Shown here: positions 43,975 through 52,482 of the stretch, in pieces
Numbering within the stretch: position 1 is the first letter of the stretch
Layout: every line of letters begins with the position of its first letter
NCBI GenBank assembly: GCA_963665935.1
Contig: OY762510.1
Coordinates: 496,001-560,000, forward strand
Direction: 5' to 3'
DNA length: 64,000 bases
Source of the DNA: Syntrophus sp963665935
GTDB taxonomy: Bacteria; Desulfobacterota; Syntrophia; Syntrophales; Syntrophaceae
The notes under the pieces: generated by a model
Database searches by the model: none
Told to the model about the DNA's origin: nothing
Seen by the model: the letters and a program-made list of their open reading frames with translations, nothing else
Program-made: the position numbers and the translations under genes

Positions 43975-44310
43975 TTGACAAACTTAGCTCATGCCATGGG
44001 GAACCTCGGTGGAGGTGTGGGGGGAGGCGGGGATGTCTCTTTCCTGATCATGATGGCCGTTATTTTCGGCATTTTTTATTTCCTGCTGATCCGGCCGCAA
44101 CAGAAAAAACAGAAAGAACTCAAGGAAATGCTGGCCAATCTGACCCACGGCGATGTCGTGGTGACTTCAGGCGGCATTCACGGAAAAATCGCCGCCATGA
44201 CCGGTGATGTTGTTACTCTGGAAGTTGCCGATAAGGTGCGCATCAAGGTTTCAAGAAGCTTTATCGCGGCCATCCTTGAAAAATCCGGGGAAAAGGCCGG
44301 AAAGGAATAG
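43975..44310 (+). CDS. yajC: Preprotein translocase subunit YajC
   Basis: A 111-residue inner-membrane protein starting with TTG behind AGGAGG. One transmembrane helix (SFLIMMAVIFGIFYFLLIRPQQKKQKE) is followed by the conserved soluble part (LTHGDVVVTSGGIHGKIAAM). It joins SecDF to the SecYEG translocon. A glycine-rich N-terminus precedes the helix. secD starts 18 bases downstream. Confidence 0.92.
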   Translation: MTNLAHAMGNLGGGVGGGGDVSFLIMMAVIFGIFYFLLIRPQQKKQKELKEMLANLTHGDVVVTSGGIHGKIAAMTGDVVTLEVADKVRIKVSRSFIAAILEKSGEKAGKE

Positions 44311-44328
44311 TCGAAAAAGGGGAAGCCT

Positions 44329-45930
44329 ATGTTCGGAAGCATAAAAGTTCGAAGTTTTTTTACCCTTGCCGTTATCCTGGTTGCTGTCTTCTACCTGGTT
44401 CCTACCCTGACATCCGATCTGCCGGAATTCTGGGAAAAGAAACTCCCCAAGGACAAGATTCACCTGGGGCTCGATCTCCAGGGCGGAATGCATCTCGTTC
44501 TGGAAGTGGAGGCAGACAAGGCCATTGAAGCAACCCTGGAAAGGATGACGGTCGATCTGAAGGAATCGCTCATGGATAAGCGTATCCGTTTCCGGCGTCT
44601 GGAGCGGATCAATGGCCAGACCATTGCCGTGGAGCTGCCCGACAGTGCATCGCGAATGGCCTTTGAAAAAAGTCTCAGGGACTCCTATCCCGATCTGGCC
44701 GTTGTCTCTTCGGAAACGGTAGAGGGAGTCGAGCGATTGTCCCTGGGGATGAAGGAGAAGCGAAAAGAAGAAATCCGCAAGCTGGCCATTGAGCAGAGTC
44801 TCGAAACCATCCGCAACCGGGTCGACCAGTTCGGTATTTCCGAACCGGAGATCATTCCCCAGGGGAAGGATCGGATCCTCATACAACTCCCCGGGGTCAA
44901 GGATCCCGCCCGGGCCAAAAACCTGATCGGCAAGACGGCTCTGCTGGAATTCAAGCTTGTTGATGAGGAGCACAGCCTCGAAGAAGCCCTTAAGGGCAAT
45001 GTGCCGGAGGGCGACATTGTTGCCTACGGTACGAATATCGACCCTACATCGGGACGGCGGTCGGAAGCGCCCTATCTGTTGAAGAACAAAGCCATGATTA
45101 CCGGTGACGCCCTGGAAAGCGCCCAGGTCAAGATCAGCGACCGCTTTGGTGAACCTCATGTCGCCCTGAAATTCAATGCGCGCGGGGCCGCTGATTTTGA
45201 ACGGATCACCGGGGAAAATGTCAAGAAGCGACTGGCGATTGTTCTCGACGGAATTGTCCATTCCGCTCCCGTGATTCAGGAAAAGATTTCCGGGGGACAG
45301 GCGCAGATCACCGGTTCCTTCACCATGGAGGAAGCCCGTGATCTGGCCATCGTGCTTCGCGCCGGCGCCCTGCCCGCCCCGGTAAAGATCCTGGAGGAAA
45401 GGACCGTGGGGCCTTCCCTGGGCCAGGATTCCATTGAAATGGGCCTCTGGTCGAGCATTATCGGGGGCATCCTGGTCGTTCTTTTCATGATTTTCTACTA
45501 CAAACTGTCCGGCATCGTAGCGGATATCGCCTTGGTCCTCAATCTTGTTCTTCTCTTGGCCGCCATGGTCGCCTTCAAGGCAACCCTGACCCTGCCCGGC
45601 ATTGCGGGCATCGTGCTTACCATCGGTATGGCGGTGGATGCCAATGTGCTGATTTTCGAAAGGACCCGCGAAGAGCTCCGGGTGGGGAAGACGCCCCGGG
45701 CCGCCATTGAAGCCGGTTATGACAAGGCGTTCCTGACGATTCTGGACTCCAATGTGACGACCCTGGTGGCCGCCCTCTTCCTGTTCGGCTTCGGGACCGG
45801 ACCTGTCAAGGGGTTTGCCGTCACCCTGACCATCGGCATCATCGTCAGCATGTTTACTGCAATCGTTGTCACGAGAGTCATCTTTGATTACTTCATCTGG
45901 AACCGCAAGGTTTCGTCCATCAGCATATAG
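44329..45930 (+). CDS. secD: Protein translocase subunit SecD
   Basis: A 533-residue RND-type membrane protein with six helices. The N-terminal helix is followed by GLDLQGGMHLVLEV, a large periplasmic region (DQFGISEPEIIPQGKDRILIQLPG) and the C-terminal helices with GIAGIVLTIGMAVDANVLIFERTREE. With SecF it uses the proton gradient to pull exported proteins across the membrane. Length and motifs are normal. Confidence 0.96.
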   Translation: MFGSIKVRSFFTLAVILVAVFYLVPTLTSDLPEFWEKKLPKDKIHLGLDLQGGMHLVLEVEADKAIEATLERMTVDLKESLMDKRIRFRRLERINGQTIAVELPDSASRMAFEKSLRDSYPDLAVVSSETVEGVERLSLGMKEKRKEEIRKLAIEQSLETIRNRVDQFGISEPEIIPQGKDRILIQLPGVKDPARAKNLIGKTALLEFKLVDEEHSLEEALKGNVPEGDIVAYGTNIDPTSGRRSEAPYLLKNKAMITGDALESAQVKISDRFGEPHVALKFNARGAADFERITGENVKKRLAIVLDGIVHSAPVIQEKISGGQAQITGSFTMEEARDLAIVLRAGALPAPVKILEERTVGPSLGQDSIEMGLWSSIIGGILVVLFMIFYYKLSGIVADIALVLNLVLLLAAMVAFKATLTLPGIAGIVLTIGMAVDANVLIFERTREELRVGKTPRAAIEAGYDKAFLTILDSNVTTLVAALFLFGFGTGPVKGFAVTLTIGIIVSMFTAIVVTRVIFDYFIWNRKVSSISI

Positions 45931-45968
45931 TACCGGGGACTGGAATTTGAACCTTCGAGGAGATCTTC

Positions 45969-46880
45969 ATGGAAATCATTAAATCGGAAACCCATTTTAA
46001 TTTCGTCGCCATGATGAAAATGGCCGTTACGGCCTCTATCGTCTTCATCCTGATCGGAATCGGCTCCATTTTCTGGCATGGCGGGCTCAATTACGGAATC
46101 GATTTTGCGGGGGGGACCTTGATTCAGATCCGGTTCAGCGGGGAAACCTCCGTGGAAAAACTCCGGCAGGTCTTCAAATCCATCGGTCTGGGAAACAGCA
46201 TCATCCAACAGTTCGGTCCGAAGGAAATGGTGGTGAGATCGGCAACGGAAAATATGGATATCAAGGCGCTCTCCGGACAGGTCGATAACGCCCTGAAAAC
46301 AACCTATGGCCAGGGCGCCTATGAAATTCGCCGGCTGGAATCCGTTGGGCCCAAAGTTGGCAAAGATCTGACCCGGAAGGCCCTCCTGGCCATCGTCTTT
46401 TCCTGGATCGGCATCCTGGTTTATGTGGGATTTCGTTTTGAATTCCGCTATGCCCTGGGCGGGATCATTGCCCTTATTCACGATGTCATGATCACGGTGG
46501 CGGCTCTCTCCCTCATGGACAAGGAATTCGATCTGAACATTGTTGCCGCACTGCTCACGATTATCGGTTATTCCATCAACGATACCATCGTCATCTTTGA
46601 CCGTATCCGCGAAAATACTCGGAAAAATATGAAAATGTCCCTCATCGAGGTCATCAACTTGAGTGTGAATCAGACCCTCAGCCGAACGATTCTGACCTCT
46701 TTCACAGTCCTCATCGTCCTTGTAGTACTCTTCTTCTTCGGGGGGGGCGTGATTCACGATTTTACCTTCGCGATGCTCGTGGGATGCACCGCCGGCGTTT
46801 ATTCGACCGTTTTTATTGCCAGCCCCATCGTGCTGGTCTTTGAAAAGATCCGGCCTTCCCGGATGAAAGGGAAAAAATAG
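45969..46880 (+). CDS. secF: Protein translocase subunit SecF
   Basis: A 303-residue partner of SecD. It shows GGLNYGIDFAGGTLIQIRF in the periplasmic entry, DVMITVAALSLMDKEFDLNIVAALLTIIGYSINDTIVIFDRIREN in the membrane core (shown in part by DRIREN), and a short cytoplasmic end. AGGAGA site; 38 bases after secD. It ends 2 bases before a DUF456 gene. Confidence 0.95.
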   Translation: MEIIKSETHFNFVAMMKMAVTASIVFILIGIGSIFWHGGLNYGIDFAGGTLIQIRFSGETSVEKLRQVFKSIGLGNSIIQQFGPKEMVVRSATENMDIKALSGQVDNALKTTYGQGAYEIRRLESVGPKVGKDLTRKALLAIVFSWIGILVYVGFRFEFRYALGGIIALIHDVMITVAALSLMDKEFDLNIVAALLTIIGYSINDTIVIFDRIRENTRKNMKMSLIEVINLSVNQTLSRTILTSFTVLIVLVVLFFFGGGVIHDFTFAMLVGCTAGVYSTVFIASPIVLVFEKIRPSRMKGKK

Positions 46881-46882
46881 GA

Positions 46883-47395
46883 TTGACTTCTCTTGAGATC
46901 GCCGGATTGACCCTTTTCATCGTCGTTCTCTTTGTCGGCCTGTACATCAATCTTTTCGGCCTGCCGGGGACAGCGCTCATCTTTCTCGATACCCTGGGTT
47001 ATGCCTCGGTTTCCGGTTTTTCCAGCATCGGGAGCTCCCTGCTGATTTCCCTACTAGTCCTTGCCCTTCTGGCCGAGGGCCTGGAATTGATCCTCAGTGT
47101 GACCGGCGTCTCCCGGTTCTCCGTCTCGAAAAGAGGCTTCGGTGCTTCGATCCTTGGCAGCATTGCCGGCACACTCCTGCTGACGCCCTGGCTATTGGGT
47201 CTGGGCATCGTGGCCGGGATCTACCTGGGGGGATTCCTGGGAATTCTGCTGATGGAGCTGATCCGCCAGATGCACTTGAGACCATCCCTGCGAAAGACGA
47301 ACAGCGCCCTTCTGGGACGCGCGGCAGGAACCCTGGCAAAGGGAAGTCTCGCCCTGGCGATGGTGGTTCTGACCCTGATGAGCATTTACTCGTAG
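46883..47395 (+). CDS. DUF456 membrane protein
   Basis: A 170-residue protein with about five hydrophobic helices and glycine-rich turns (LFGLPGTALIFLDTLGYA, GIVAGIYLGGFLGILLMELI), the DUF456 pattern. Function unknown. The TTG start is 2 bases from the secF stop, so it is probably translated by coupling. Its place between secF and lepB may point to the envelope or export, but that is association only. Confidence 0.8.
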   Translation: MTSLEIAGLTLFIVVLFVGLYINLFGLPGTALIFLDTLGYASVSGFSSIGSSLLISLLVLALLAEGLELILSVTGVSRFSVSKRGFGASILGSIAGTLLLTPWLLGLGIVAGIYLGGFLGILLMELIRQMHLRPSLRKTNSALLGRAAGTLAKGSLALAMVVLTLMSIYS

Positions 47396-47414
47396 AAAAT
47401 TGAAGGATATCTCT

Positions 47415-48026
47415 ATGGCAAACAGGAAATCAAAGTTTCGGGAATATATCGAGGCCATTGTCATCGCGCTGATTATCGCGTTTTTTATCCGGACCTTCGT
47501 GATTCAGGCCTACAAAATCCCTTCCGGATCGATGAAGCCGACCCTTCTGATCGGCGACCATATCCTCGTCAACAAATTCCTCTACGGAATCAAAATGCCT
47601 TACTTCCGCAGCACCTTGATTCCCATCAAGGAACCCCGGAAAGGGGACATCGTTGTTTTCATTTATCCGGAAGACCGGAGCAAGGATTTCATCAAGCGGG
47701 TGATCGCCACCAGCGGCGATACCGTGGAGATCCGCAACAAGAAGATTTACCTCAACGGCAAGCTATACAAGGACAACAAGGGGGTCTATGTCGACAACTT
47801 CAATATTCCAGGCTCCGTTCAGCCCCGGGATAATTTCGGACCCGTTACCGTTCCCCCTTCCTCCCTCTTTGTCATGGGGGATAATCGAGACCAGAGCTAT
47901 GACAGCCGTTTCTGGGGATTTGTCGATCTCAAGGATGTCCTGGGAAAAGCCATCGTGATTTACTGGTCATGGGACCGGGAAGATCATAACGTGCGCTGGA
48001 AGCGGTTTGGCAACCTCCTCCATTAA
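47415..48026 (+). CDS. lepB: Signal peptidase I (LepB)
   Basis: A type I signal peptidase of 203 residues from the ATG at 47415 (AAGGAT upstream; a TTG five codons earlier lacks a site). One N-terminal membrane helix (YIEAIVIALIIAFFIRTFVI) is followed by box B with the catalytic Ser (IPSGSMKPTL), box D with the general-base Lys (KRVIATSGDTVEI) and box E (MGDNRDQSYDSRFWG). It is the last gene of the sec-related run and converges with the NRAMP gene. Confidence 0.95.
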   Translation: MANRKSKFREYIEAIVIALIIAFFIRTFVIQAYKIPSGSMKPTLLIGDHILVNKFLYGIKMPYFRSTLIPIKEPRKGDIVVFIYPEDRSKDFIKRVIATSGDTVEIRNKKIYLNGKLYKDNKGVYVDNFNIPGSVQPRDNFGPVTVPPSSLFVMGDNRDQSYDSRFWGFVDLKDVLGKAIVIYWSWDREDHNVRWKRFGNLLH

Positions 48027-48040
48027 TGAACGCTGTGGTT

Positions 48041-49321
48041 TTATAAGAGGGTTGCCGCCACCGTCGCCAGGGACAGAAAGACCAGTACGGCAACGGTCGA
48101 CCAGGACATCAGATTCATAAAGTGCCCGTTGGTGTGCTCCCCCATGATTTTCTTGTCGTTAACCAGCAGGAGCATGAAGATGAGAATCACGGGAAGCAGG
48201 AGTCCATTGATCACCTGAGAATAATACATGATGGGGATCAGTGGTACGTTCGGCAGCAGAATAATCGCCGCCCCCAGAATAATCATGATGGAATAGAGCC
48301 CGTAAAACTGGGGCGCTTCAAGAAACTTCCGGTTCAGACTGGATTCCCAGCCAAAGGCTTCGCAGATCGTATAAGCTGTGGACAACGGCAGAATGGATGC
48401 GGCGAAGAGCGAGGCATTCAAAAGACCAAAGGCAAACAAGCCCGAGCAGTAGGTTCCCGCCATCGGTTTCAAGGCCAGGGCCGCATCCCGGGCAGTATCA
48501 ATCCGAATTCCTCCCTTATACAGCGTGATTGCGCAAAGCATGACAATGAAAAATGCCACCACGTTGACCATCACCGAGCCAAAAACCACATCCAGACGGG
48601 CATAGGGGTAGTCCTCAACCTTCATGCCCTTGTCGACGACGGAAGATTGAAGGTAAAACTGCATCCAGGGTGCGATGGTGGTTCCCACAAGACCAACCGC
48701 CATAGCCAGGAAATCGGCTTCAAATCGCAGGGTAGGCGTCAGGGTTGCACGGCGGATTTCTCCCCAGTCTGGATTGCCCATGAAACCAGAAATGACATAG
48801 GAAAAATAAAAGACACAGGCGGTCAGAAAGACCTTTTCCACAGACTTGTAACTGCCCTTTACCACCAGCCACCAGACGAAAAAGGCGCCAAAGGGCACGG
48901 ACAGATATTTGCTGAAGCCGAAGATCTCCATGCTGGCCGCCAACCCGGCAAATTCAGCAACCGTGTTGCCCAGGTTGGTCAGGAAAAGAACAATCATGAG
49001 GTAGAAGGTGACCCGGGCGCCGAATCGTTCCCGGATCAGATCCGACAGCCCTTTCCCGGAAACAACGCCCATCCGGGCCCCCATTTCCTGAATGATGATC
49101 AGGGCTGCCGTAACAGGGATCAGAATCCAGAGAAGGGAAAGACCATAGTTCGCCCCAGCCAGGGAATACGTGGTAATTCCACCGGCATCGTTATCCACGT
49201 TGGAAGTGATAATCCCCGGACCGATAAAGGCCAGAAGCATTCCAAGAGACTTCCAGAATTTCCCCGAGGACAGGGCGGAGAATCGATCTTGAATTGCTGC
49301 CAGAAAACGTTTACCCGGCAT
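48041..49321 (-). CDS. NRAMP-family divalent metal (Mn2+/Fe2+) transporter
   Basis: A 426-residue inner-membrane protein with about eleven helices. Helix 1 carries the NRAMP metal-binding DPGN-like site in altered form: GPGIITSNVDNDAGGITTYS, with DNDAG in place of DPGN. Such NRAMP-related branches (e.g. Mg or other metal transport) exist, so the metal is uncertain. Helix 6 has VGLVGTTIAPWMQFYLQSS, where MPHN is replaced. The start overlaps none of its neighbour; the MgtE_N/CBS gene ends 27 bases upstream and is transcribed first, so the two form one unit. Confidence 0.85.
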   Translation of the reverse strand: MPGKRFLAAIQDRFSALSSGKFWKSLGMLLAFIGPGIITSNVDNDAGGITTYSLAGANYGLSLLWILIPVTAALIIIQEMGARMGVVSGKGLSDLIRERFGARVTFYLMIVLFLTNLGNTVAEFAGLAASMEIFGFSKYLSVPFGAFFVWWLVVKGSYKSVEKVFLTACVFYFSYVISGFMGNPDWGEIRRATLTPTLRFEADFLAMAVGLVGTTIAPWMQFYLQSSVVDKGMKVEDYPYARLDVVFGSVMVNVVAFFIVMLCAITLYKGGIRIDTARDAALALKPMAGTYCSGLFAFGLLNASLFAASILPLSTAYTICEAFGWESSLNRKFLEAPQFYGLYSIMIILGAAIILLPNVPLIPIMYYSQVINGLLLPVILIFMLLLVNDKKIMGEHTNGHFMNLMSWSTVAVLVFLSLATVAATLL

Positions 49322-49348
49322 AAATGGCCACCATCGTCTTTCATAGCC

Positions 49349-50611
49349 TTATCTCCCCAATTCCGGCGCCACCACATCGAGCAGGTTCTTGAACATGATG
49401 ACCCCCTGCAGCTTCTTCTGATCATCCACCACCGGGATGGCCATAATACCGTACTTGGCAAAATCACTGGCGATCGAATCTTTGTCTTCATCAAGCTCGA
49501 CCGTGACTACCCGCCGGAACATCAGGTCGGAAAGGAAGGTTTCCGGCGTGGCGACCAGCAACTCTCTCAGGCTCAACATCCCCAGTAGATGTTCCTCTTC
49601 ATCGGTCACATAAAGATAGTACACAAAGTCGAGGTCTTCAGCCTCCCGGCGGATGACCTGCAAGGCCTCCAGCACCGTTGTAGAGGGCAGGAAACTCAGG
49701 TAAGCCGTGGTCATGAGCCCTCCCGCCGTCTCCTCGGGATGGGCAAGAAGCTCCTTGACATCCTCGGCGATGTCCTGTTCCATTTCTTTGAGAATGCCTT
49801 CCGCTTTGTGCTTGGGCAGATCAGCCAACAGATCCGCAGCATCGCTTAAAGACATTTCTTCGATGATATCGCTCGCCTGGGCGGCTTCCATGTTCTCGAT
49901 CAGGCTGACCTGAATCTTTGGGTCCGTTTCTTCCAGCGTTTCCGCCGCCGTTTCCACATCCAGCGACTGGAAGACGGCCGTTCGCTGGCGGATATCCAGT
50001 TCTTCTATAATATCTGCAATATCTGCCGGATGAAGTTGGGCTATTCCGCTTTCTGAAATGTCCAGACGCACCAGATCAGGAGAGAAAAGGGGCTGGACAA
50101 ACCGCCAGGAGATGAACTGATCGGGGAGTTCGTATTCAAAAAGGCCTTTCAAGAGAAAATCCGTTGCCTTCTCCAGGCCAACCCGCCGCATGAGGCCCCG
50201 GAACCCCACGTCCACATGAATCAGATAAAGACTACCCCGGGCCTTGAGAAACTGGAGATCATTGACCCGCCGAACCTTGGCGCCATTGGTATCAACAATC
50301 TGCTTATCCAGGAGGCTCTCTTTCAGCCATATCTCCTCGGCCTCCGTTTCGCCTTCCCGCAAAGGCTCCGGCTCCTGGGAATCGACCACAAAAGTGCCGT
50401 TCGTTTCGACCAGATTGCGCCAGGACATGATCACCGGGGCCTTAAGACGGTCCGGTTTCACCAGGATGCCGGTTACAGAGGGATAAGGTTCCCCTAGAGG
50501 GACGACCACATCCAGGATCCGACCCAGCGGCTGTCCTTTTGTATCGAGAATTTTTTTCCTCAGGATCTGGCTCAAAAACAAAAAAACCTGAGGTTCGTAT
50601 TCAACAGCCAT
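49349..50611 (-). CDS. PRC-barrel, MgtE_N and CBS-pair protein (metal-gating partner of the NRAMP transporter)
   Basis: A 420-residue cytoplasmic protein. Two PRC-barrel-like segments come first (FLSQILRKKILDTKGQPLGRI near residue 12; LLDKQIVDTNGAKVRRVNDL near 100). An MgtE intracellular N domain follows at about 195-290 (LHPADIADIIEELDIRQRTAVF, ASDIIEEMSLSDAADLL), then two CBS motifs at 300-415 (MTTAYLSFLPSTTVLEAL and MFRRVVTVELDEDKDSIASDF). In MgtE these domains sense Mg2+ and gate the pore. Here they are free and encoded next to an NRAMP-like carrier, so regulation of that carrier by metal or nucleotides is inferred. Confidence 0.85.
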   Translation of the reverse strand: MAVEYEPQVFLFLSQILRKKILDTKGQPLGRILDVVVPLGEPYPSVTGILVKPDRLKAPVIMSWRNLVETNGTFVVDSQEPEPLREGETEAEEIWLKESLLDKQIVDTNGAKVRRVNDLQFLKARGSLYLIHVDVGFRGLMRRVGLEKATDFLLKGLFEYELPDQFISWRFVQPLFSPDLVRLDISESGIAQLHPADIADIIEELDIRQRTAVFQSLDVETAAETLEETDPKIQVSLIENMEAAQASDIIEEMSLSDAADLLADLPKHKAEGILKEMEQDIAEDVKELLAHPEETAGGLMTTAYLSFLPSTTVLEALQVIRREAEDLDFVYYLYVTDEEEHLLGMLSLRELLVATPETFLSDLMFRRVVTVELDEDKDSIASDFAKYGIMAIPVVDDQKKLQGVIMFKNLLDVVAPELGR

Positions 50612-50740
50612 CCACTTTCCCTCCAGGTGCTGTGCCTATAACATTATTGAAGATTAAAGAAAAGATTTTTCCCTCGGCCTGTCCAGCTGTTGCACAAACT
50701 CCGGACGCGGCGGCCTTGGCTCTTCGAAATCGATTGCAGC

Positions 50741-50769
50741 TTGACAGAAACAAAATATTCTACTAGAAA
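50741..50769 (+). promoter_or_regulatory. Sigma-70 promoter of the pyrR-pyrB-pyrC unit
   Basis: TTGACA (50741-50746), 17 bases, TAGAAA (50764-50769). The transcript would have a leader of about 190 bases that includes the terminator at 50842-50873. Confidence 0.6.
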
Positions 50770-50841
50770 CAATTTTAACAGGAAAGACAAGTGTGGGGCA
50801 AGGAATGACCTTGGATACATCAGTTTTGACATGACAGGACC

Positions 50842-50873
50842 AACCTTCTCAAATTACGGGAAGGTTTTTTTTT
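50842..50873 (+). terminator. Probable pyr attenuator terminator
   Basis: AACCTTCTC (50842-50850) pairs with GGGAAGGTT (50858-50866, one U-G pair) and is followed by nine T residues. It lies between the promoter and pyrR. An upstream CAAGG-N5-CCTTG hairpin (about 50800) may take part in switching. PyrR attenuation is well known in Firmicutes; here it is inferred from position only, as I see no certain PyrR-binding consensus. Confidence 0.7.
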
Positions 50874-50969
50874 GTCAAACAGCCGGAGTTCCGTAAACAC
50901 CGCGGGAATTCCGATCTTCATCTTTCTGAACATACTGTAAAAAAAATCCAGGAAAGGAATTATGGAGTG

Positions 50970-51506
50970 ATGCCCAAAAAACTGGTCATGGACGCAGCGG
51001 AGATCGACCGATCGTTGACTCGAATTGCCTATGAAATCCTGGAAAAAAACAAAGGAGTCAAAGATCTGGTTCTTGTGGGCATTCGGACAGGCGGTGTTTT
51101 TCTCTCGGAGCGGCTCAAGAAAAAGATCCTCGAAATTGAAGGGGTGGACGTTCCTTCGGGGATTCTCGATATTACGCTCTATCGCGACGATGTTCTTTCC
51201 GCCCATAAGAAACCCAAGATAAAAAAGACAGAAATCCCTTTCTGTCTGGATAAAAAGAAAGCCATTCTCGTCGATGATGTTCTCTTTACAGGGAGAACGA
51301 TCCGGGCAGCGATGGACGCTCTCATAGATTTTGGACGCCCTCAATCGATTCAGCTAGCCGTCCTGATCGACCGGGGGCATCGGGAACTGCCGATACGCGC
51401 CGATTTCGTCGGCGCCAATCTTCCTTCGTTTCTCTGGGAAGACATCAGCGTCAACCTGATTGAAACGGACGGTTGTGATGAAGTGGTCGTCGAGGACAGC
51501 AACTAG
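50970..51506 (+). CDS. pyrR: Bifunctional pyr operon regulator / uracil phosphoribosyltransferase PyrR
   Basis: A 178-residue PRPP-binding protein. The PRPP loop is ILVDDVLFTGRTIRAAMDAL, and VGIRTGGVFLSERL and TLYRDD are typical PyrR segments. PyrR binds pyr mRNA in response to UMP and makes UMP from uracil. A GTG one codon earlier (50967) is an alternative start. It is followed by pyrB and pyrC, and a terminator-containing leader lies upstream, the classical context. Confidence 0.93.
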   Translation: MPKKLVMDAAEIDRSLTRIAYEILEKNKGVKDLVLVGIRTGGVFLSERLKKKILEIEGVDVPSGILDITLYRDDVLSAHKKPKIKKTEIPFCLDKKKAILVDDVLFTGRTIRAAMDALIDFGRPQSIQLAVLIDRGHRELPIRADFVGANLPSFLWEDISVNLIETDGCDEVVVEDSN

Positions 51507-51558
51507 GAAGCGTCCGTAAAAAAAATCCGCCCGTCTATTTTTCCAGGGGTTATATACA

Positions 51559-52482
51559 ATGAAGTGGGAGCACAAGGATATTCTGGGTATTAAGGACCTT
51601 TCCGCAGAGGACATTACATTGATCCTCGACACGGCGGAGTCTTTTCTTGAAGTATCGGCGCGGGACATCAAAAAGGTGCCGACCCTCCGGGGGAAAACGG
51701 TCATCAATTTCTTTGTCGAGGCCAGTACCCGGACCCGGACCTCTTTCGAGATCGCCGGCAAGCGCCTGAGCGCCGACACCATCAATATCTCGGGTTCAAC
51801 AAGCAGCCTGGTCAAAGGGGAAACCCTGGCGGACACGGCCCGGAATCTGGAAGCCATGAATCCGGATGTGATCGTGATCCGTCACAGTTGCGCCGGAGCA
51901 CCGCATATGCTGGCCCGGCTGGTCAGGCAATCCATCATCAATGCCGGCGACGGCGCCCATGAACATCCGACCCAGGCGCTTTTGGACATGATGACGATTC
52001 GAAACCGCAAGGGAACCCTGGCCGGGTTGAACGTGACCATCGTCGGCGACATCGCCCACAGCCGCGTCGCCCGTTCCAACATCTACGGGTTGAATAAGAT
52101 GGGGGCGCATCTGACCGTGGCCGGTCCCGCCACCATGATTCCCCGAGATATCCGGAAACTCGGGGTCAAGGTATCCTTTCATCTGGATGAGGCCCTTCAG
52201 AATGCGGATGTGGTCATGATGCTTCGCATTCAGACGGAACGGGAGCAGCTGAACATCTTCCCTTCCCTTCGGGAATATTCCACTTTTTACTGCCTGAACA
52301 GGGAGAATCTCAAAAAGGCCAAGGAGGATGTCCTGGTGATGCATCCGGGTCCGGTCAACCGCGGGGTGGAGATCTCTCCCGAAATCGCCGATGGAACCCA
52401 CTCCGTCATTCTCGAACAGGTCACCAACGGGGTCGCCGTCCGGATGGCCCTTCTTTATCTGCTGACAGGAGCCGTTGAATGA
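51559..52482 (+). CDS. pyrB: Aspartate carbamoyltransferase catalytic subunit
   Basis: Catalyses carbamoyl phosphate plus aspartate to carbamoyl aspartate. The 307 residues carry the carbamoyl phosphate loop STRTRTSFE, the HPTQALLDM motif and the aspartate-binding region HPGPVNRGVEI. No regulatory pyrI is nearby, as expected where pyrC follows directly. The stop overlaps the pyrC start by 4 bases. Confidence 0.96.
   Translation: MKWEHKDILGIKDLSAEDITLILDTAESFLEVSARDIKKVPTLRGKTVINFFVEASTRTRTSFEIAGKRLSADTINISGSTSSLVKGETLADTARNLEAMNPDVIVIRHSCAGAPHMLARLVRQSIINAGDGAHEHPTQALLDMMTIRNRKGTLAGLNVTIVGDIAHSRVARSNIYGLNKMGAHLTVAGPATMIPRDIRKLGVKVSFHLDEALQNADVVMMLRIQTEREQLNIFPSLREYSTFYCLNRENLKKAKEDVLVMHPGPVNRGVEISPEIADGTHSVILEQVTNGVAVRMALLYLLTGAVE

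Noticed and set aside
48122..49588. A 488-codon + strand open frame
   Set aside because: Antisense to the NRAMP gene and part of its neighbour; no domain, His/Gln-rich composition.
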